DNA from: Bacteroidota bacterium | GTDB lineage: Bacteria > Bacteroidota > Bacteroidia > Bacteroidales > CAIWKO01 | Reading direction: 5' to 3' | Assembly (NCBI GenBank): GCA_037133915.1 | Contig: JBAXND010000044.1 | Location: forward strand, 1 to 36,704 | DNA length: 36,704 nucleotides | In this document: one piece after another, positions 1 through 8,051 of the stretch | How positions within the stretch are numbered: the first letter of the stretch is position 1 | How the letters are laid out: each line of letters opens with the position of its first letter | Notes under the pieces: generated by a model | What the model saw: only the letters and a program-made list of their open reading frames with translations | The model's database searches: none | Told to the model about the DNA's origin: nothing | Translations under genes and position numbers: made by a program

Positions 1-68
1 GACTTTCAACTTTATGGACTTTCAGACTTTCGACTTTATGGACTTTCAGACTTTCGACTTATTGACTT
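1..68 (+). repeat. GACTTTC tandem repeat, 24-bp unit, cut by window edge
   Basis: Two full 24-bp units (1-24 and 25-48, differing at one base) and a shortened third unit (49-68) are built from the words GACTTTC and GACTTTATG. The array may continue leftwards beyond the window. It runs into the last codons of the minus-strand gene that ends at 59, so the stop codon lies inside the repeat. It is related in style to the GACTC heptamer arrays at 32360-32485 and 34908-34935. It is low-complexity sequence and not coding on the plus strand. Confidence 0.8.
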
Positions 69-946
69 TTCCCCAAATTTTTAAAATCATCTTCAAGAAA
101 AGCGTCGGGCTTGGATGGGGTTATTTTCTGTACGTCGAAGTACAATGGCTTTCCTTCGGCGGCGGTAATGATAAATTTCCAGCAGCGCGAATCGCCGGCA
201 GCAGTGCCTTCGGGACCAACTTTATGTAGAATCGCCACCTTGGGATTGCGCTGTGCAATGGCCTGTTCAATTTCTTCCTGAGTAGCAATTTTCACCGTTC
301 CCTGAAATACTTTTTTTATCTTTTCTAATGTGTTGACATTGGCATCCAGCTCTTCCTTCAGCAGCCACAGTTCGTAGTTCTTTATTTCCGCGGTGTTCTC
401 TTTCACCATCTGCTCAATATCCTTACCGGGATTTTTAAGCATATAATTAATATAGTACTGCATGAAGGAAACCAGTGCACCATATTTGTAATCATACGAC
501 TCGGCATCAACTTCGGAATAGGCCACCGGAACAATGCACAGGTCGGGCATTTGATTCAGGTTTTTACTCTTGCTTCCCATTACAAGGTTAATGATGGTGT
601 AATTAAACGCGTCGCTATTATCGAAAAGCGATGTGCCTGCGCTGAACATCGAAGTTTTTGTTTTCGAAAACCGTGCCTGTGATATCAGAATAAAGGAAGC
701 TGTCTCGTCAGAACACTTCTGGTCGAACTGCTCTGAATTGATAATTTCAAAAGGGGTAATTTTCCACATGTTTTTCATATTCTCCTGTGCCCAGGCGTTG
801 AATCCGCTGAAAACATCGTCTTCAAGAACCAGATAAGTCTTGCTTTTCAGAAACTTCTCGATGTCTTCTTTGCTTGCTGATTTAACCTGTGCGAAAGTGG
901 TAAACGCCATCAGCGCTAAAGCCACCATAACCATTAGTTTTCTCAT
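59..946 (-). CDS. Secreted protein of unknown function, 295 aa
   Basis: I do not recognise the family. The first 20 residues form a clear Sec signal peptide: MRK, then a hydrophobic run ending in FAQ. The mature part is soluble-looking, mixed alpha/beta and rich in Lys, Glu and Asp, with no membrane segment, no lipobox and no T9SS sorting domain. The likely location is therefore the periplasm. The start is an ATG at 944-946, 20 bp downstream of a TACTTTTG promoter box. The gene is divergent from padR. Its 3' end overlaps the GACTTTC repeat, so the last residues (GKSQ) and the stop come partly from repeat sequence. No hairpin terminator is visible downstream within the window. It is most likely a Bacteroidota-specific hypothetical protein. 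Confidence 0.8.
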   Translation of the reverse strand: MRKLMVMVALALMAFTTFAQVKSASKEDIEKFLKSKTYLVLEDDVFSGFNAWAQENMKNMWKITPFEIINSEQFDQKCSDETASFILISQARFSKTKTSMFSAGTSLFDNSDAFNYTIINLVMGSKSKNLNQMPDLCIVPVAYSEVDAESYDYKYGALVSFMQYYINYMLKNPGKDIEQMVKENTAEIKNYELWLLKEELDANVNTLEKIKKVFQGTVKIATQEEIEQAIAQRNPKVAILHKVGPEGTAAGDSRCWKFIITAAEGKPLYFDVQKITPSKPDAFLEDDFKNLGKSQ

Positions 947-966
947 TATACATTATATTGATATCA

Positions 967-974
967 CAAAAGTA
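967..974 (-). promoter_or_regulatory. -7 promoter box of the 295-aa secreted protein gene
   Basis: On the minus strand this reads TACTTTTG, a perfect match to the Bacteroidota -7 consensus TAnnTTTG. It predicts a start site near 960 and a short leader before the ATG at 946. I do not see a convincing -33 TTTG. Confidence 0.5.
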
Positions 975-1092
975 ACGCAAAAACTAAACCATGAATTGCA
1001 TACGGATAATTATTAATTCTGAATTATTAATTGTTAATCACTCATTATTAATTACTTAGTTATAATTCATTGCAAGGTTGTGAAAAATATTT

Positions 1093-1115
1093 AGTACTTT
1101 GTATTGCATAGTACT
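1093..1115 (+). promoter_or_regulatory. Candidate PadR operator, 23-bp imperfect palindrome
   Basis: The sequence has AGTACT at both ends and TGtAtTgCA between them. Nine of the eleven position pairs around the central base are complementary. It lies 40 bp upstream of the padR start and overlaps the putative -33 element at 1098-1101. That is the expected place for an autorepressor site. Assignment to PadR is inferred from position and symmetry only. Confidence 0.45.
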
Positions 1116-1134
1116 GTTTTATGTATTATCTTTG
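1098..1134 (+). promoter_or_regulatory. Promoter of the padR-pspC operon
   Basis: A TTTG (1098-1101) is followed after 25 bp by TATCTTTG (1127-1134), which fits the Bacteroidota -7 consensus TAnnTTTG. The spacing is a few bases longer than usual. The predicted start site is near 1141, giving a leader of about 14 nt before the ATG at 1155. Confidence 0.5.
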
Positions 1135-1154
1135 TTGCCTGAAATCATAAAACT

Positions 1155-1496
1155 ATGGATATAGAAAATTCAAAATCGCAGATGCGTAAGGGAATCCTGG
1201 AGTATTGCATCCTTGCCGTGTTATCGCAGGGCGATGCATATGCCAACGGAATCATTGACCGCATGAAGGAGGTGAAACTCATTGTGGTTGAAGGAACGTT
1301 GTACCCGCTGCTTACAAGACTTAAGAACGATGGCTTGCTGACCTACCGTTGGGAAGAATCGAAATCGGGGCCACCACGCAAATATTATTTCATTACCGCC
1401 GAAGGAAGTGCCTTTCTGCAGGAACTTGACCTCACCTGGAAAGAACTTGTGGAAGCGGTGAATAAAGTGACAAAAAATACACAGCAAGAATTATAA
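1155..1496 (+). CDS. PadR family transcriptional regulator, 113 aa
   Basis: This is a small winged-helix DNA-binding repressor. The N-terminal part (MRKGILEYCILAVL, then DAYANGIIDRMKE) and the wing region (VEGTLYPLLTRLKNDGLL, then PPRKYYFITAEG) are the standard PadR-type HTH signature. A short C-terminal helix (residues 85-110) would form the dimer. The length matches the small PadR class with a reduced C-terminal domain. It is followed after 20 bp by a PspC-domain gene, a pairing repeatedly seen in Bacteroidota. The regulator therefore probably controls its own operon in response to envelope stress or a small ligand. A 23-bp palindrome over the promoter is a likely binding site. The family call is secure, the effector is unknown. 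Confidence 0.95.
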   Translation: MDIENSKSQMRKGILEYCILAVLSQGDAYANGIIDRMKEVKLIVVEGTLYPLLTRLKNDGLLTYRWEESKSGPPRKYYFITAEGSAFLQELDLTWKELVEAVNKVTKNTQQEL

Positions 1497-1516
1497 TAAC
1501 CATAACAGCAACAGCC

Positions 1517-3214
1517 ATGAATAAAACCATTGCAGTAAACATAAGCGGAGTGTTTTTTCATATTGATGAGGACGCATACAAAATTCTGGAAGCATACCTT
1601 GATTCATTGAAAAAACATTTTGATGGAACACCGGGCAAAGACGAAATCATGCAGGACATTGAACTTCGTATTGCCGAGATTTTCCAGACGAAAATTAATC
1701 CGGTAAAACAGCTTATCCTGCTTCCGGATGTGGAGGAGGCTATAGGTATTTTAGGCAAGCCTCAGGAAATTTCGAATGCCGAAGGCAATGAACAGCCCGA
1801 ACCGGAGAAACTCAAAACCGGTACACGGCGTCTGTACCGCGATACCGACGACCGCATACTGGGCGGCGTGGCATCGGGCCTGGGGCATTACTTCAGCATC
1901 GACCCGGTATGGTTCAGACTGGCATTTTTGGTGATGATGTTTATTTTTGGCTCAAGTGTGCTGGTATATATTGTTCTGTGGGCCATTATCCCAAAAGCGG
2001 GAAGCACCGAGGAAAAACTGGAGATGAAGGGCGACCATATCACCATCGACACCATAGAAAAGAATATCCGCGAAGAAATGGAAGATCTTAAAATCCGCTT
2101 CAAGGAAATGAAAGAAGACGGTCACCGGTACTCGCGGCACGAAAGGCGGGAACGTATTCGAAAAATGAGGGAGATGAAACGCCGGACTCCCTATGTTGAT
2201 TACGCCCCGAAAGTGCAGGGTGCCACACTCAAAGTAATCAATGTTTTTGAGAACATTCTCTTTTATTCGATTAAAGCCGTACTGATGGTTGTTGGAATTG
2301 CATTGCTGATACTGGGAATTTTCCTCACCTTCGCATTGATATTCTCGCTCACCGGTTCTGAAAATCTGCTGATGATAACGCATTGGGGCATTTCAACCGT
2401 TTCTGTTCCCGCACTTGCATCCATTATTTTTGAAACATCCACACAGGCTACAATGGCCATTGTTGCTGTAACGCTGCTTGTCGGAGTGCCCATCATGATG
2501 ATTATTTTCAACAGCATACGGCTAATTTTCGGACGCAAGAAAAAGATTCGCGTTGTTTCTGTTACGGCTTCACTGCTCTGGCTTACCGGATTACTGCTCG
2601 GTATTGTTGTTGCCTTTCAGGTAGCCCACAGTTTCAGGGAAAAGGGAATTAAGAAAACGGAAGTTCAGGTGCTGCAGCCGAAAAATAATGTCCTGTTTAT
2701 TGACATTGCCGAAAGCCCATTTAAAATTGAGAATCTGGAAGAAAACCACGACCAGATTGTACTTCACGGCTGGCACTATTCCATTGCCGATGATCATTTT
2801 GTGAATTACGGTTTCCCGGAAGTGAAAATAATTCCGTGCAGCGGAAAGGATTTTAAAATCACCATTATGAAAAGCTCACGCGGGCACAGCATTCCCGACG
2901 GTCGCGCCCGCGCATCCATGGTTGAGTTCAATGTCAATCAAACAGATTCATTGATTGTGCTCGACAATTTTTTCAAGCTTCCGCAAAGCGAAAAATGGCG
3001 CAATCAAACGGTGAAAGTGGTCATCGAAGTGCCCGAAGGAAAATCGGTACATCTTGGAAAATCGATGGAAAGCATTATTTACAATGATGAGAATAATGAG
3101 AGTTCATGGAATGAAGAAATGCTTAACCGTACTATGATAATGACCGCACATGGGCTGGTTCCCGGAGTTGCCGACACTAACATCACAAAAACGATTCCTG
3201 TAACAAAGAAGTAA
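1517..3214 (+). CDS. PspC domain-containing inner-membrane protein, 565 aa
   Basis: Residues 1-100 form a soluble N-terminal region (MNKTIAVNISGVFFHIDEDA...) that accompanies PspC in Bacteroidota. The PspC domain spans about 104-161: RRLYRDTDDRILGGVASGLG, then a transmembrane stretch ending in VLWAIIPKA. A charged, probably coiled segment (165-225) is followed by membrane segments near 241-277, 300-330 and 348-372. A C-terminal soluble domain of about 190 residues has no family I can name. PspC proteins sense or respond to envelope stress in the phage-shock response, but no PspA or PspB homologue is in this window. The gene is the second of the padR operon and is followed by a strong terminator. 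The role in envelope stress is inferred from the domain. Confidence 0.9.
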   Translation: MNKTIAVNISGVFFHIDEDAYKILEAYLDSLKKHFDGTPGKDEIMQDIELRIAEIFQTKINPVKQLILLPDVEEAIGILGKPQEISNAEGNEQPEPEKLKTGTRRLYRDTDDRILGGVASGLGHYFSIDPVWFRLAFLVMMFIFGSSVLVYIVLWAIIPKAGSTEEKLEMKGDHITIDTIEKNIREEMEDLKIRFKEMKEDGHRYSRHERRERIRKMREMKRRTPYVDYAPKVQGATLKVINVFENILFYSIKAVLMVVGIALLILGIFLTFALIFSLTGSENLLMITHWGISTVSVPALASIIFETSTQATMAIVAVTLLVGVPIMMIIFNSIRLIFGRKKKIRVVSVTASLLWLTGLLLGIVVAFQVAHSFREKGIKKTEVQVLQPKNNVLFIDIAESPFKIENLEENHDQIVLHGWHYSIADDHFVNYGFPEVKIIPCSGKDFKITIMKSSRGHSIPDGRARASMVEFNVNQTDSLIVLDNFFKLPQSEKWRNQTVKVVIEVPEGKSVHLGKSMESIIYNDENNESSWNEEMLNRTMIMTAHGLVPGVADTNITKTIPVTKK

Positions 3215-3251
3215 AACGTGCAATTATTCCCGCTTAATTACTGAAAAGCTT

Positions 3252-3297
3252 GAAAGATGCGTAAATCTCTTTATCGGATTTACGCATCTTTCATTTT
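3252..3297 (+). terminator. Rho-independent-type terminator after pspC
   Basis: A perfect 16-bp stem (3252-3267 pairing with 3277-3292) with a 9-nt loop is followed by ATTTT. It ends the padR-pspC operon just before the PNP promoter. Confidence 0.85.
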
Positions 3298-3308
3298 AAG
3301 AAAATCTG

Positions 3309-3316
3309 TACTTTTG
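3309..3316 (+). promoter_or_regulatory. -7 promoter box of the PNP gene
   Basis: TACTTTTG matches the TAnnTTTG consensus. The start site would be near 3323 and the ATG is at 3343. It sits only 17 bp past the terminator stem, so transcription of the PNP gene is independent of pspC. Confidence 0.55.
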
Positions 3317-3342
3317 TTTATTAAACAAATAATTAAATAGTA

Positions 3343-4152
3343 ATGGATAAAATTAAAGAAACAGTCGCATACATTCAGCAGAAGATATCGGGTGCGCCCG
3401 AAGTGGGGATTATTCTGGGTACCGGTCTGGGCGGTCTGGTGAATGAAATTAAGATAGAAGCAAGTTTGCCCTACACGGAAATTCCCAATTTCCCTGTCTC
3501 CACTGTTCAGGGACATGGCGGAAATCTTATTTTTGGTACCCTGGGCGGGAAAAAAGTTGTTGCCATGCAGGGACGTTTTCATTTTTATGAAGGATACACC
3601 ATGCCCGAGCTTGTTTTTCCGGTAAGGGTAATGAAACAGCTCGGCATTAACCTTCTTGTTGTGTCAAATGCCGCCGGTGGTCTTGATCCTCAGTTTCGCG
3701 TAGGCGACATTATGCTTATCCGCGACCATATCAATATTTTTCCGTCGAATCCGCTGATTGGACCTAATGATGATGAACTGGGAACCCGTTTTCCGGATAT
3801 GAGTGATGCCTATGATGCGGATATTCTCGCACAGGCGAAAAAAATTGCTGCAACACTGGAAATCAAAGTGCAAACAGGCGTTTATACTGCCGTTACCGGT
3901 CCTAATTTTGAAACCCCGGCCGAATGCCGCCTGGTGCGCATACTCGGTGCCGATGCCGTTGGCATGTCTACAATTCCCGAAGTTATTGCTGCGAGGCATA
4001 TGGGACTGAAAGTTTTTGCGGTGTCTATTATTACCGATATGGCCGTTGACGGAACGATGGAAGAAATTTCGCATGAAGAAGTAATAAAAGCGGCCAACAG
4101 TGCAGAACCAAAAATGACACGGCTGCTGCTCGAATTGCTGAAACAGGTTTAA
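3343..4152 (+). CDS. Purine nucleoside phosphorylase, trimeric PNP/MTAP type, 269 aa
   Basis: This enzyme splits purine (deoxy)nucleosides with phosphate to base and (deoxy)ribose-1-phosphate in cytosolic purine salvage. The family signatures are complete: the GTGLG phosphate loop (26-30), GRFHFYEGY (77-85), NAAGG (109-113), TGPNFETPAE (185-194, including the catalytic-site Glu190), and GMSTIPEVIAARH (207-219). The length is normal for the trimeric class. One key residue differs: the position of human PNP Asn243, which reads purine N7/O6, is Asp232 here (SIITDM instead of SLITNK). Asp is what adenine-specific MTA phosphorylases carry, so the substrate may not be limited to 6-oxopurines. The gene is transcribed alone from its own promoter. 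The symbol is left empty because punA versus mtnP specificity cannot be settled from sequence. Confidence 0.95.
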   Translation: MDKIKETVAYIQQKISGAPEVGIILGTGLGGLVNEIKIEASLPYTEIPNFPVSTVQGHGGNLIFGTLGGKKVVAMQGRFHFYEGYTMPELVFPVRVMKQLGINLLVVSNAAGGLDPQFRVGDIMLIRDHINIFPSNPLIGPNDDELGTRFPDMSDAYDADILAQAKKIAATLEIKVQTGVYTAVTGPNFETPAECRLVRILGADAVGMSTIPEVIAARHMGLKVFAVSIITDMAVDGTMEEISHEEVIKAANSAEPKMTRLLLELLKQV

Positions 4153-4211
4153 TGATTCTGTTTGGAATAATAATAATTTTCTATATACATGATAATTATT
4201 GTGTGACAAAT

Positions 4212-4244
4212 TATTGACTTTAGTTTTTTGGGTATGTACTTTTA
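4212..4244 (+). promoter_or_regulatory. Possible promoter of the M43 protease gene
   Basis: TATTG (4212-4216) is followed after 20 bp by TACTTTTA (4237-4244), one base away from TAnnTTTG. This would place the transcript start near 4251, just before the ATG at 4264. It argues against translation starting upstream of that ATG. Confidence 0.35.
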
Positions 4245-4263
4245 TGAAAAAAATCCTAAAACC

Positions 4264-6174
4264 ATGCGTATGAAAAAACTTTTATGGATTGTCATTTTCT
4301 TTATGGGGGTGATGTCATTTGCCCAGGCACAGCGTAAGTGCGGAACCATGGAACATCTGCAGATGCAAATTCAGCAGGACCCTTCGCTTGAATCACAGAT
4401 GCAGGCTTATGAAGCGCAGATAGAGCAGTGGATTAATGACCATCAGAACGAGATTAATGCATCAAAAGCTGTCATCACAATACCGGTTGTGGTGCATGTT
4501 GTGTACAGCACAACGGCGCAGAATATAACCGACGCACGTGTTGCAGAGCAGATAGCGATTCTGAACCGTGATTATGCCGGATTGAACACGCATTCCATGT
4601 ACGGTTTCGCTTCAACGCTGAAAATTAATACCGAACTGCAATTCTGTTTGGCGCAGCGTAAACCCGATGGTACTGCTACAAACGGCGTTGAACGCAGACA
4701 AACTACCGTAAGTTCTTTTTCAACCAATGATTATGTAAAGTTGTATTCAAAAGGCGGACTTGACGCCTGGGATCCTACTAAATACATGAATATCTGGGTG
4801 TGTAATCTGGGTGGCGGTCTGTGCGGATATGCTCAGTTTCCTACTTCGGGCGTAAATTCAACGTTCGGTGTGGTCATCAACTATCAGTATTTTGGTCAGA
4901 CAGATGCGGTTGCACCTTATAACCTTGGCGGAACAACATCGCATGAGATTGGTCATTGCTTCAATCTGTATCATATATGGGGCGACGATGGCACTGCCTG
5001 CACCGGTACCGATTATTGCGCCGACGTTCCCAATCAGGCAGGTCCGAATTACGGCGTGCCGGTCTATCCTCATGTTACCTGCACCAACGGTACCAATGGC
5101 GACATGTTTATTAACTTTATGGATTATTCCGATGATATTGCCTACGCCAATTTTACACCCAATCAGAAAGCCAGAATTCAGGCATGTTTCGCTTCAGGCG
5201 GGTTGCTCTATTCACTCTCTGTTTCTGATGGCTGTCAGCCGGCCACTGCCGCCTGCGGAACACCTACGGGTCTTACGGTAAGCGCCATTACCAACACCGG
5301 GGCAACGCTTGGATGGACTGCCGTGAGCGGAGCAACAAGTTACAATGTCCAGTATAAAGTAAGTACTGCCACAACATGGATGAGCACAACTTCTGCAACT
5401 ACATCTAAAGTGCTTACCGGACTTACGGCAGCTTCTAACTACATGTGGCAGGTTCAGGCTGTGTGCAGCACAGGTGGAGGTTGGTCAGCCGGTACTTTTA
5501 TTACCACCGGCGGAAGCGGATGCACCGATACCTATGAGCCCAATGAATCGTCGGCAGCAGCAAAATTGATTGCTGTAAATACCGATGTGTTTGCAAGTAT
5601 TGGAACGTCCATAGATAAAGACTACTTCAAATTCACCACCACCAGTGCGGCCAAAAAAGTGAAAGTTACGCTGACGGCACTGCCTGGCGATTATGACATG
5701 AAGCTATATAAAGGCACAACACTGCTTGCTACATCACAAAATACGGGTACCACTTCGGAAACTATTATTTATAATGCTACCTCAACAGGTACCTATTATG
5801 TTTACGTGTACGGCTATTCCGGAGCTTACAATGCGGCAAGCTGCTACGACCTGAAGGCGCAGACTTCATCAACCAGTTTCAGAACGGCCAATGGTGAAAG
5901 TCTTGATGAACCCAACACGCCTCTGGTTATTTCTATGTATCCGAATCCGGCCGGTAATAATCTCACCCTTGAATACAATACTGAATTTAACGATAACAGT
6001 ACCGTGAATGTTTATGATATGTCCGGCCGCCTTGTTTTGTCAAACAGCTTTACATCAACCAAAGGTCTTAATACATGGAATATTGACCTGAGCCAACTGA
6101 TGAACGGATTGTATATGATAGAACTGATAAATTCCAGCGACAGAATCATTAATAAAATTATGGTTGAGAAATAG
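4264..6174 (+). CDS. Secreted M43-family zinc metalloprotease with Fn3, PPC and T9SS sorting domains, 636 aa
   Basis: The protein is exported by Sec, then across the outer membrane by T9SS. I chose the ATG at 4264 because it begins a clean signal peptide (MRMKKLLWIV...FAQAQ); the ATG at 4270 is equally possible. The catalytic domain has the zinc motif HEIGHCFNLYH (about 227-237), continued by IWGDD, and the Met-turn NFMDY (about 295-299), as in the pappalysin (M43) family. It is followed by a fibronectin type III module (about 333-416), a prepeptidase C-terminal beta domain (about 421-533, starting DTYEPNES), and a type A T9SS sorting domain (about 555-636, starting YPNPAGN and ending KIMVEK). 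All catalytic residues are intact. The likely role is extracellular protein degradation. It appears to be a single-gene unit with its own terminator. Confidence 0.93.
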   Translation: MRMKKLLWIVIFFMGVMSFAQAQRKCGTMEHLQMQIQQDPSLESQMQAYEAQIEQWINDHQNEINASKAVITIPVVVHVVYSTTAQNITDARVAEQIAILNRDYAGLNTHSMYGFASTLKINTELQFCLAQRKPDGTATNGVERRQTTVSSFSTNDYVKLYSKGGLDAWDPTKYMNIWVCNLGGGLCGYAQFPTSGVNSTFGVVINYQYFGQTDAVAPYNLGGTTSHEIGHCFNLYHIWGDDGTACTGTDYCADVPNQAGPNYGVPVYPHVTCTNGTNGDMFINFMDYSDDIAYANFTPNQKARIQACFASGGLLYSLSVSDGCQPATAACGTPTGLTVSAITNTGATLGWTAVSGATSYNVQYKVSTATTWMSTTSATTSKVLTGLTAASNYMWQVQAVCSTGGGWSAGTFITTGGSGCTDTYEPNESSAAAKLIAVNTDVFASIGTSIDKDYFKFTTTSAAKKVKVTLTALPGDYDMKLYKGTTLLATSQNTGTTSETIIYNATSTGTYYVYVYGYSGAYNAASCYDLKAQTSSTSFRTANGESLDEPNTPLVISMYPNPAGNNLTLEYNTEFNDNSTVNVYDMSGRLVLSNSFTSTKGLNTWNIDLSQLMNGLYMIELINSSDRIINKIMVEK

Positions 6175-6206
6175 TCGGAAGAGAAAAACGAAGGTTGAAT
6201 GTATTC

Positions 6207-6242
6207 AATGGTCGCGGCACTTACGCTGCGACCATTTTTTTT
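6207..6242 (+). terminator. Terminator between the M43 protease and YfcE-type genes
   Basis: The arms AATGGTCGC (6207-6215) and GCGACCATT (6228-6236) pair perfectly, with a 12-nt loop, and are followed by a run of T to 6242. The T-run favours the plus strand. The minus-strand gene's stop codon begins right at 6241-6243, so the hairpin also follows that gene directly. Confidence 0.8.
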
Positions 6243-6756
6243 ACTTGCTTCTTACAACTTCTGTTGTTTTTTGAAGCTCCATGATTTCAAGATCTTTAAT
6301 CGCCTTGCCATCTATGTTGAACCGCAGCAATGTGATTACCTGATGAAAACCGTATTTGCCGGCAGCGCCGGGATTCATGTGAAGCAACTGATGTTTTTTG
6401 TCGTAAATAACTTTCAGAATGTGCGAATGCCCGCTGATGAACAGACCCGGCTTTTCGCGCAGTATCATCTGTCGTGTTGCCGGTTCCCAGCGCCCCGGAT
6501 AACCTCCGATGTGCTGCATCAGCACTTTTACATCTTCACAAAAAAAGTTCTGTATCTCAGGATATTCAATGCGTACGTCGCTTCCGTCGATGTTGCCATA
6601 GACTGCACGAAGTTTTTTAAACGATGCCAGTTGCTTTGCCAGTCCTGCATTTCCGATATCGCCTGCATGCCATATCTCATCGCAATGCTCAAAGAAGTTG
6701 AAAATTTCAGGATGCAGATAATTGTGGGTATCGGAAAGCAAACCAATGCGTGTCAT
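6241..6756 (-). CDS. YfcE/MJ0936-family metallophosphoesterase, 171 aa
   Basis: This is a small cytosolic two-metal phosphodiesterase. The metal-binding motifs appear in the proper order: SDTH (8-11), AGD (31-33), GNID (54-57), GHSH (109-112) and NPGAAG (128-133). The length of 171 aa fits the YfcE class (roughly 160-185). Family members hydrolyse phosphodiesters in vitro, and the physiological substrate is generally unknown. The gene starts 11 bp after the end of the Nramp transporter gene, so it is the third gene of the porin-mntH operon. Such enzymes often use Mn2+, which makes linkage to a Mn2+-type transporter plausible but unproven. Confidence 0.93.
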   Translation of the reverse strand: MTRIGLLSDTHNYLHPEIFNFFEHCDEIWHAGDIGNAGLAKQLASFKKLRAVYGNIDGSDVRIEYPEIQNFFCEDVKVLMQHIGGYPGRWEPATRQMILREKPGLFISGHSHILKVIYDKKHQLLHMNPGAAGKYGFHQVITLLRFNIDGKAIKDLEIMELQKTTEVVRSK

Positions 6757-6767
6757 GATATATTGTA

Positions 6768-8036
6768 TCAGAAAAAACTAATGAATAACAGGATGTTCAG
6801 AAAGGTGACAACCAAACCGATTACCGACAGCATGATCAGTGTTATAGGCTTGTTCGCATATTTTCCCATCACTTTTTTAGAGGTGGTGAGATAAATCTGC
6901 AGGAAGATGGTGATGGGCAGCTGAATACTTAATATCATCTGCGATACCAGCAATCCTTTAAATGGATTACGAATCATAAATATCACGATAAGCGCTACAA
7001 ACAGCGATATCACAACGCCTGTCCGCGAATGATTGTCTTTTACGTGAAACGGTTCACCGAACATCCCTGCGAAAATACTGCCGCCTGCCATGCCTGATGT
7101 TGTTGACGACGCCAGCCCGCTGAACAGCAGCGCCAGCGCAAACACAATGGCTGCTGAGGGTCCGAGCAGCGGCTTCAGCACATCCGATGCCTGCTGCAGT
7201 TCATTCACGATAACACCGTTTGAAAAGAATACGGTTGCTGCCAGCAATATCATCGCACTGTTGATGGCCCAACCGATAATCATCGCGAAAAGCGTATCAA
7301 ACAGTTCGAAGTCAAGCTGACGCTTAATTACCTTGTCGTCCTTCAGATTCCATTGCCGGCTTTGTATTACTTCCGAGTGCAGGAAAAGATTATGCGGCAT
7401 TACAACAGCCCCCAGAAGACTCATGATAAGCATGATTGAACCGTGCGGAATGTTTGGTGTTACCCAGCTTACTGCAGCCTCGCCCCAGTTGATGTGTACC
7501 AGTGAAAGTTCGTATATGAACGATAAACCGATGAGTGACACAAAACCGATAATCCATTTTTCTATTTTGCGGTACGAATTTGAAAGTATCAGTATCGACA
7601 CAAAAATTGCGGTGAGTGTGGCACCTGCCATAATGGGAACATCCCACAGCATATTCAGCGCTATTGCGGCGCCCAGCAATTCGGCCAGCGATGTTGAAAC
7701 CGATGCTGCCATGGCCGTTCCCAGCAGCGGGCGTCCCAGCCATTTGGGAAGATATTTATTTGTAGCTTCCGAAAGGCACAAACCCGTGGCAATTCCAAGA
7801 TGTGCAACATTGTGCTGCAATACAATCAGCATAATTGTTGATAGCGTAATTACCCACAGGAGCAGATATCCGAACTCCGAACCACCGGCTATATTGGTGG
7901 CCCAGTTTCCGGGGTCGATGAAGCCTACGGTTACCAATAGCCCCGGCCCGATATACTTAAAGATATCGAGTGCGCCGAAGTGTTTTTTACTTCCCGACGC
8001 GTTGAGGTCATTGTAAATATGCTTCAGAAATTTCAA
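6768..8036 (-). CDS. mntH: Nramp-family divalent metal transporter (MntH-like), 422 aa
   Basis: This is a proton-coupled Mn2+/Fe2+ importer of the inner membrane. Around eleven hydrophobic segments are visible. The metal site is intact: DPGN in TM1 (41-44), and Ala210 with Met213 in TM6 (GAVVMPHNLFLHS). The methionine is the residue that favours transition metals over Mg2+ and Ca2+. The start is TTG at 8036, 15 bp after the porin stop. No in-frame ATG exists before the first membrane segments, so a non-ATG start seems required; an ATT at 8042 is an alternative. Expression is probably coupled to the upstream porin gene. The assignment to manganese rather than iron is inferred from the family. 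Confidence 0.93.
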   Translation of the reverse strand: MKFLKHIYNDLNASGSKKHFGALDIFKYIGPGLLVTVGFIDPGNWATNIAGGSEFGYLLLWVITLSTIMLIVLQHNVAHLGIATGLCLSEATNKYLPKWLGRPLLGTAMAASVSTSLAELLGAAIALNMLWDVPIMAGATLTAIFVSILILSNSYRKIEKWIIGFVSLIGLSFIYELSLVHINWGEAAVSWVTPNIPHGSIMLIMSLLGAVVMPHNLFLHSEVIQSRQWNLKDDKVIKRQLDFELFDTLFAMIIGWAINSAMILLAATVFFSNGVIVNELQQASDVLKPLLGPSAAIVFALALLFSGLASSTTSGMAGGSIFAGMFGEPFHVKDNHSRTGVVISLFVALIVIFMIRNPFKGLLVSQMILSIQLPITIFLQIYLTTSKKVMGKYANKPITLIMLSVIGLVVTFLNILLFISFF

Positions 8037-8051
8037 CGCAATAAATTATTA

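Noticed and set aside
14..229. 71-aa plus-strand open frame with FMDFQTFD repeats
   Set aside because: It is a translation of the GACTTTC repeat and then antisense to the 295-aa gene.
6199..6894. 231-aa plus-strand open frame
   Set aside because: It is antisense to the phosphoesterase gene, whose motifs are complete, and the predicted protein resembles nothing and is Cys/Phe-rich.
7333..8016. 227-aa plus-strand open frame
   Set aside because: Antisense to mntH; a codon-bias shadow of the transporter's membrane segments.
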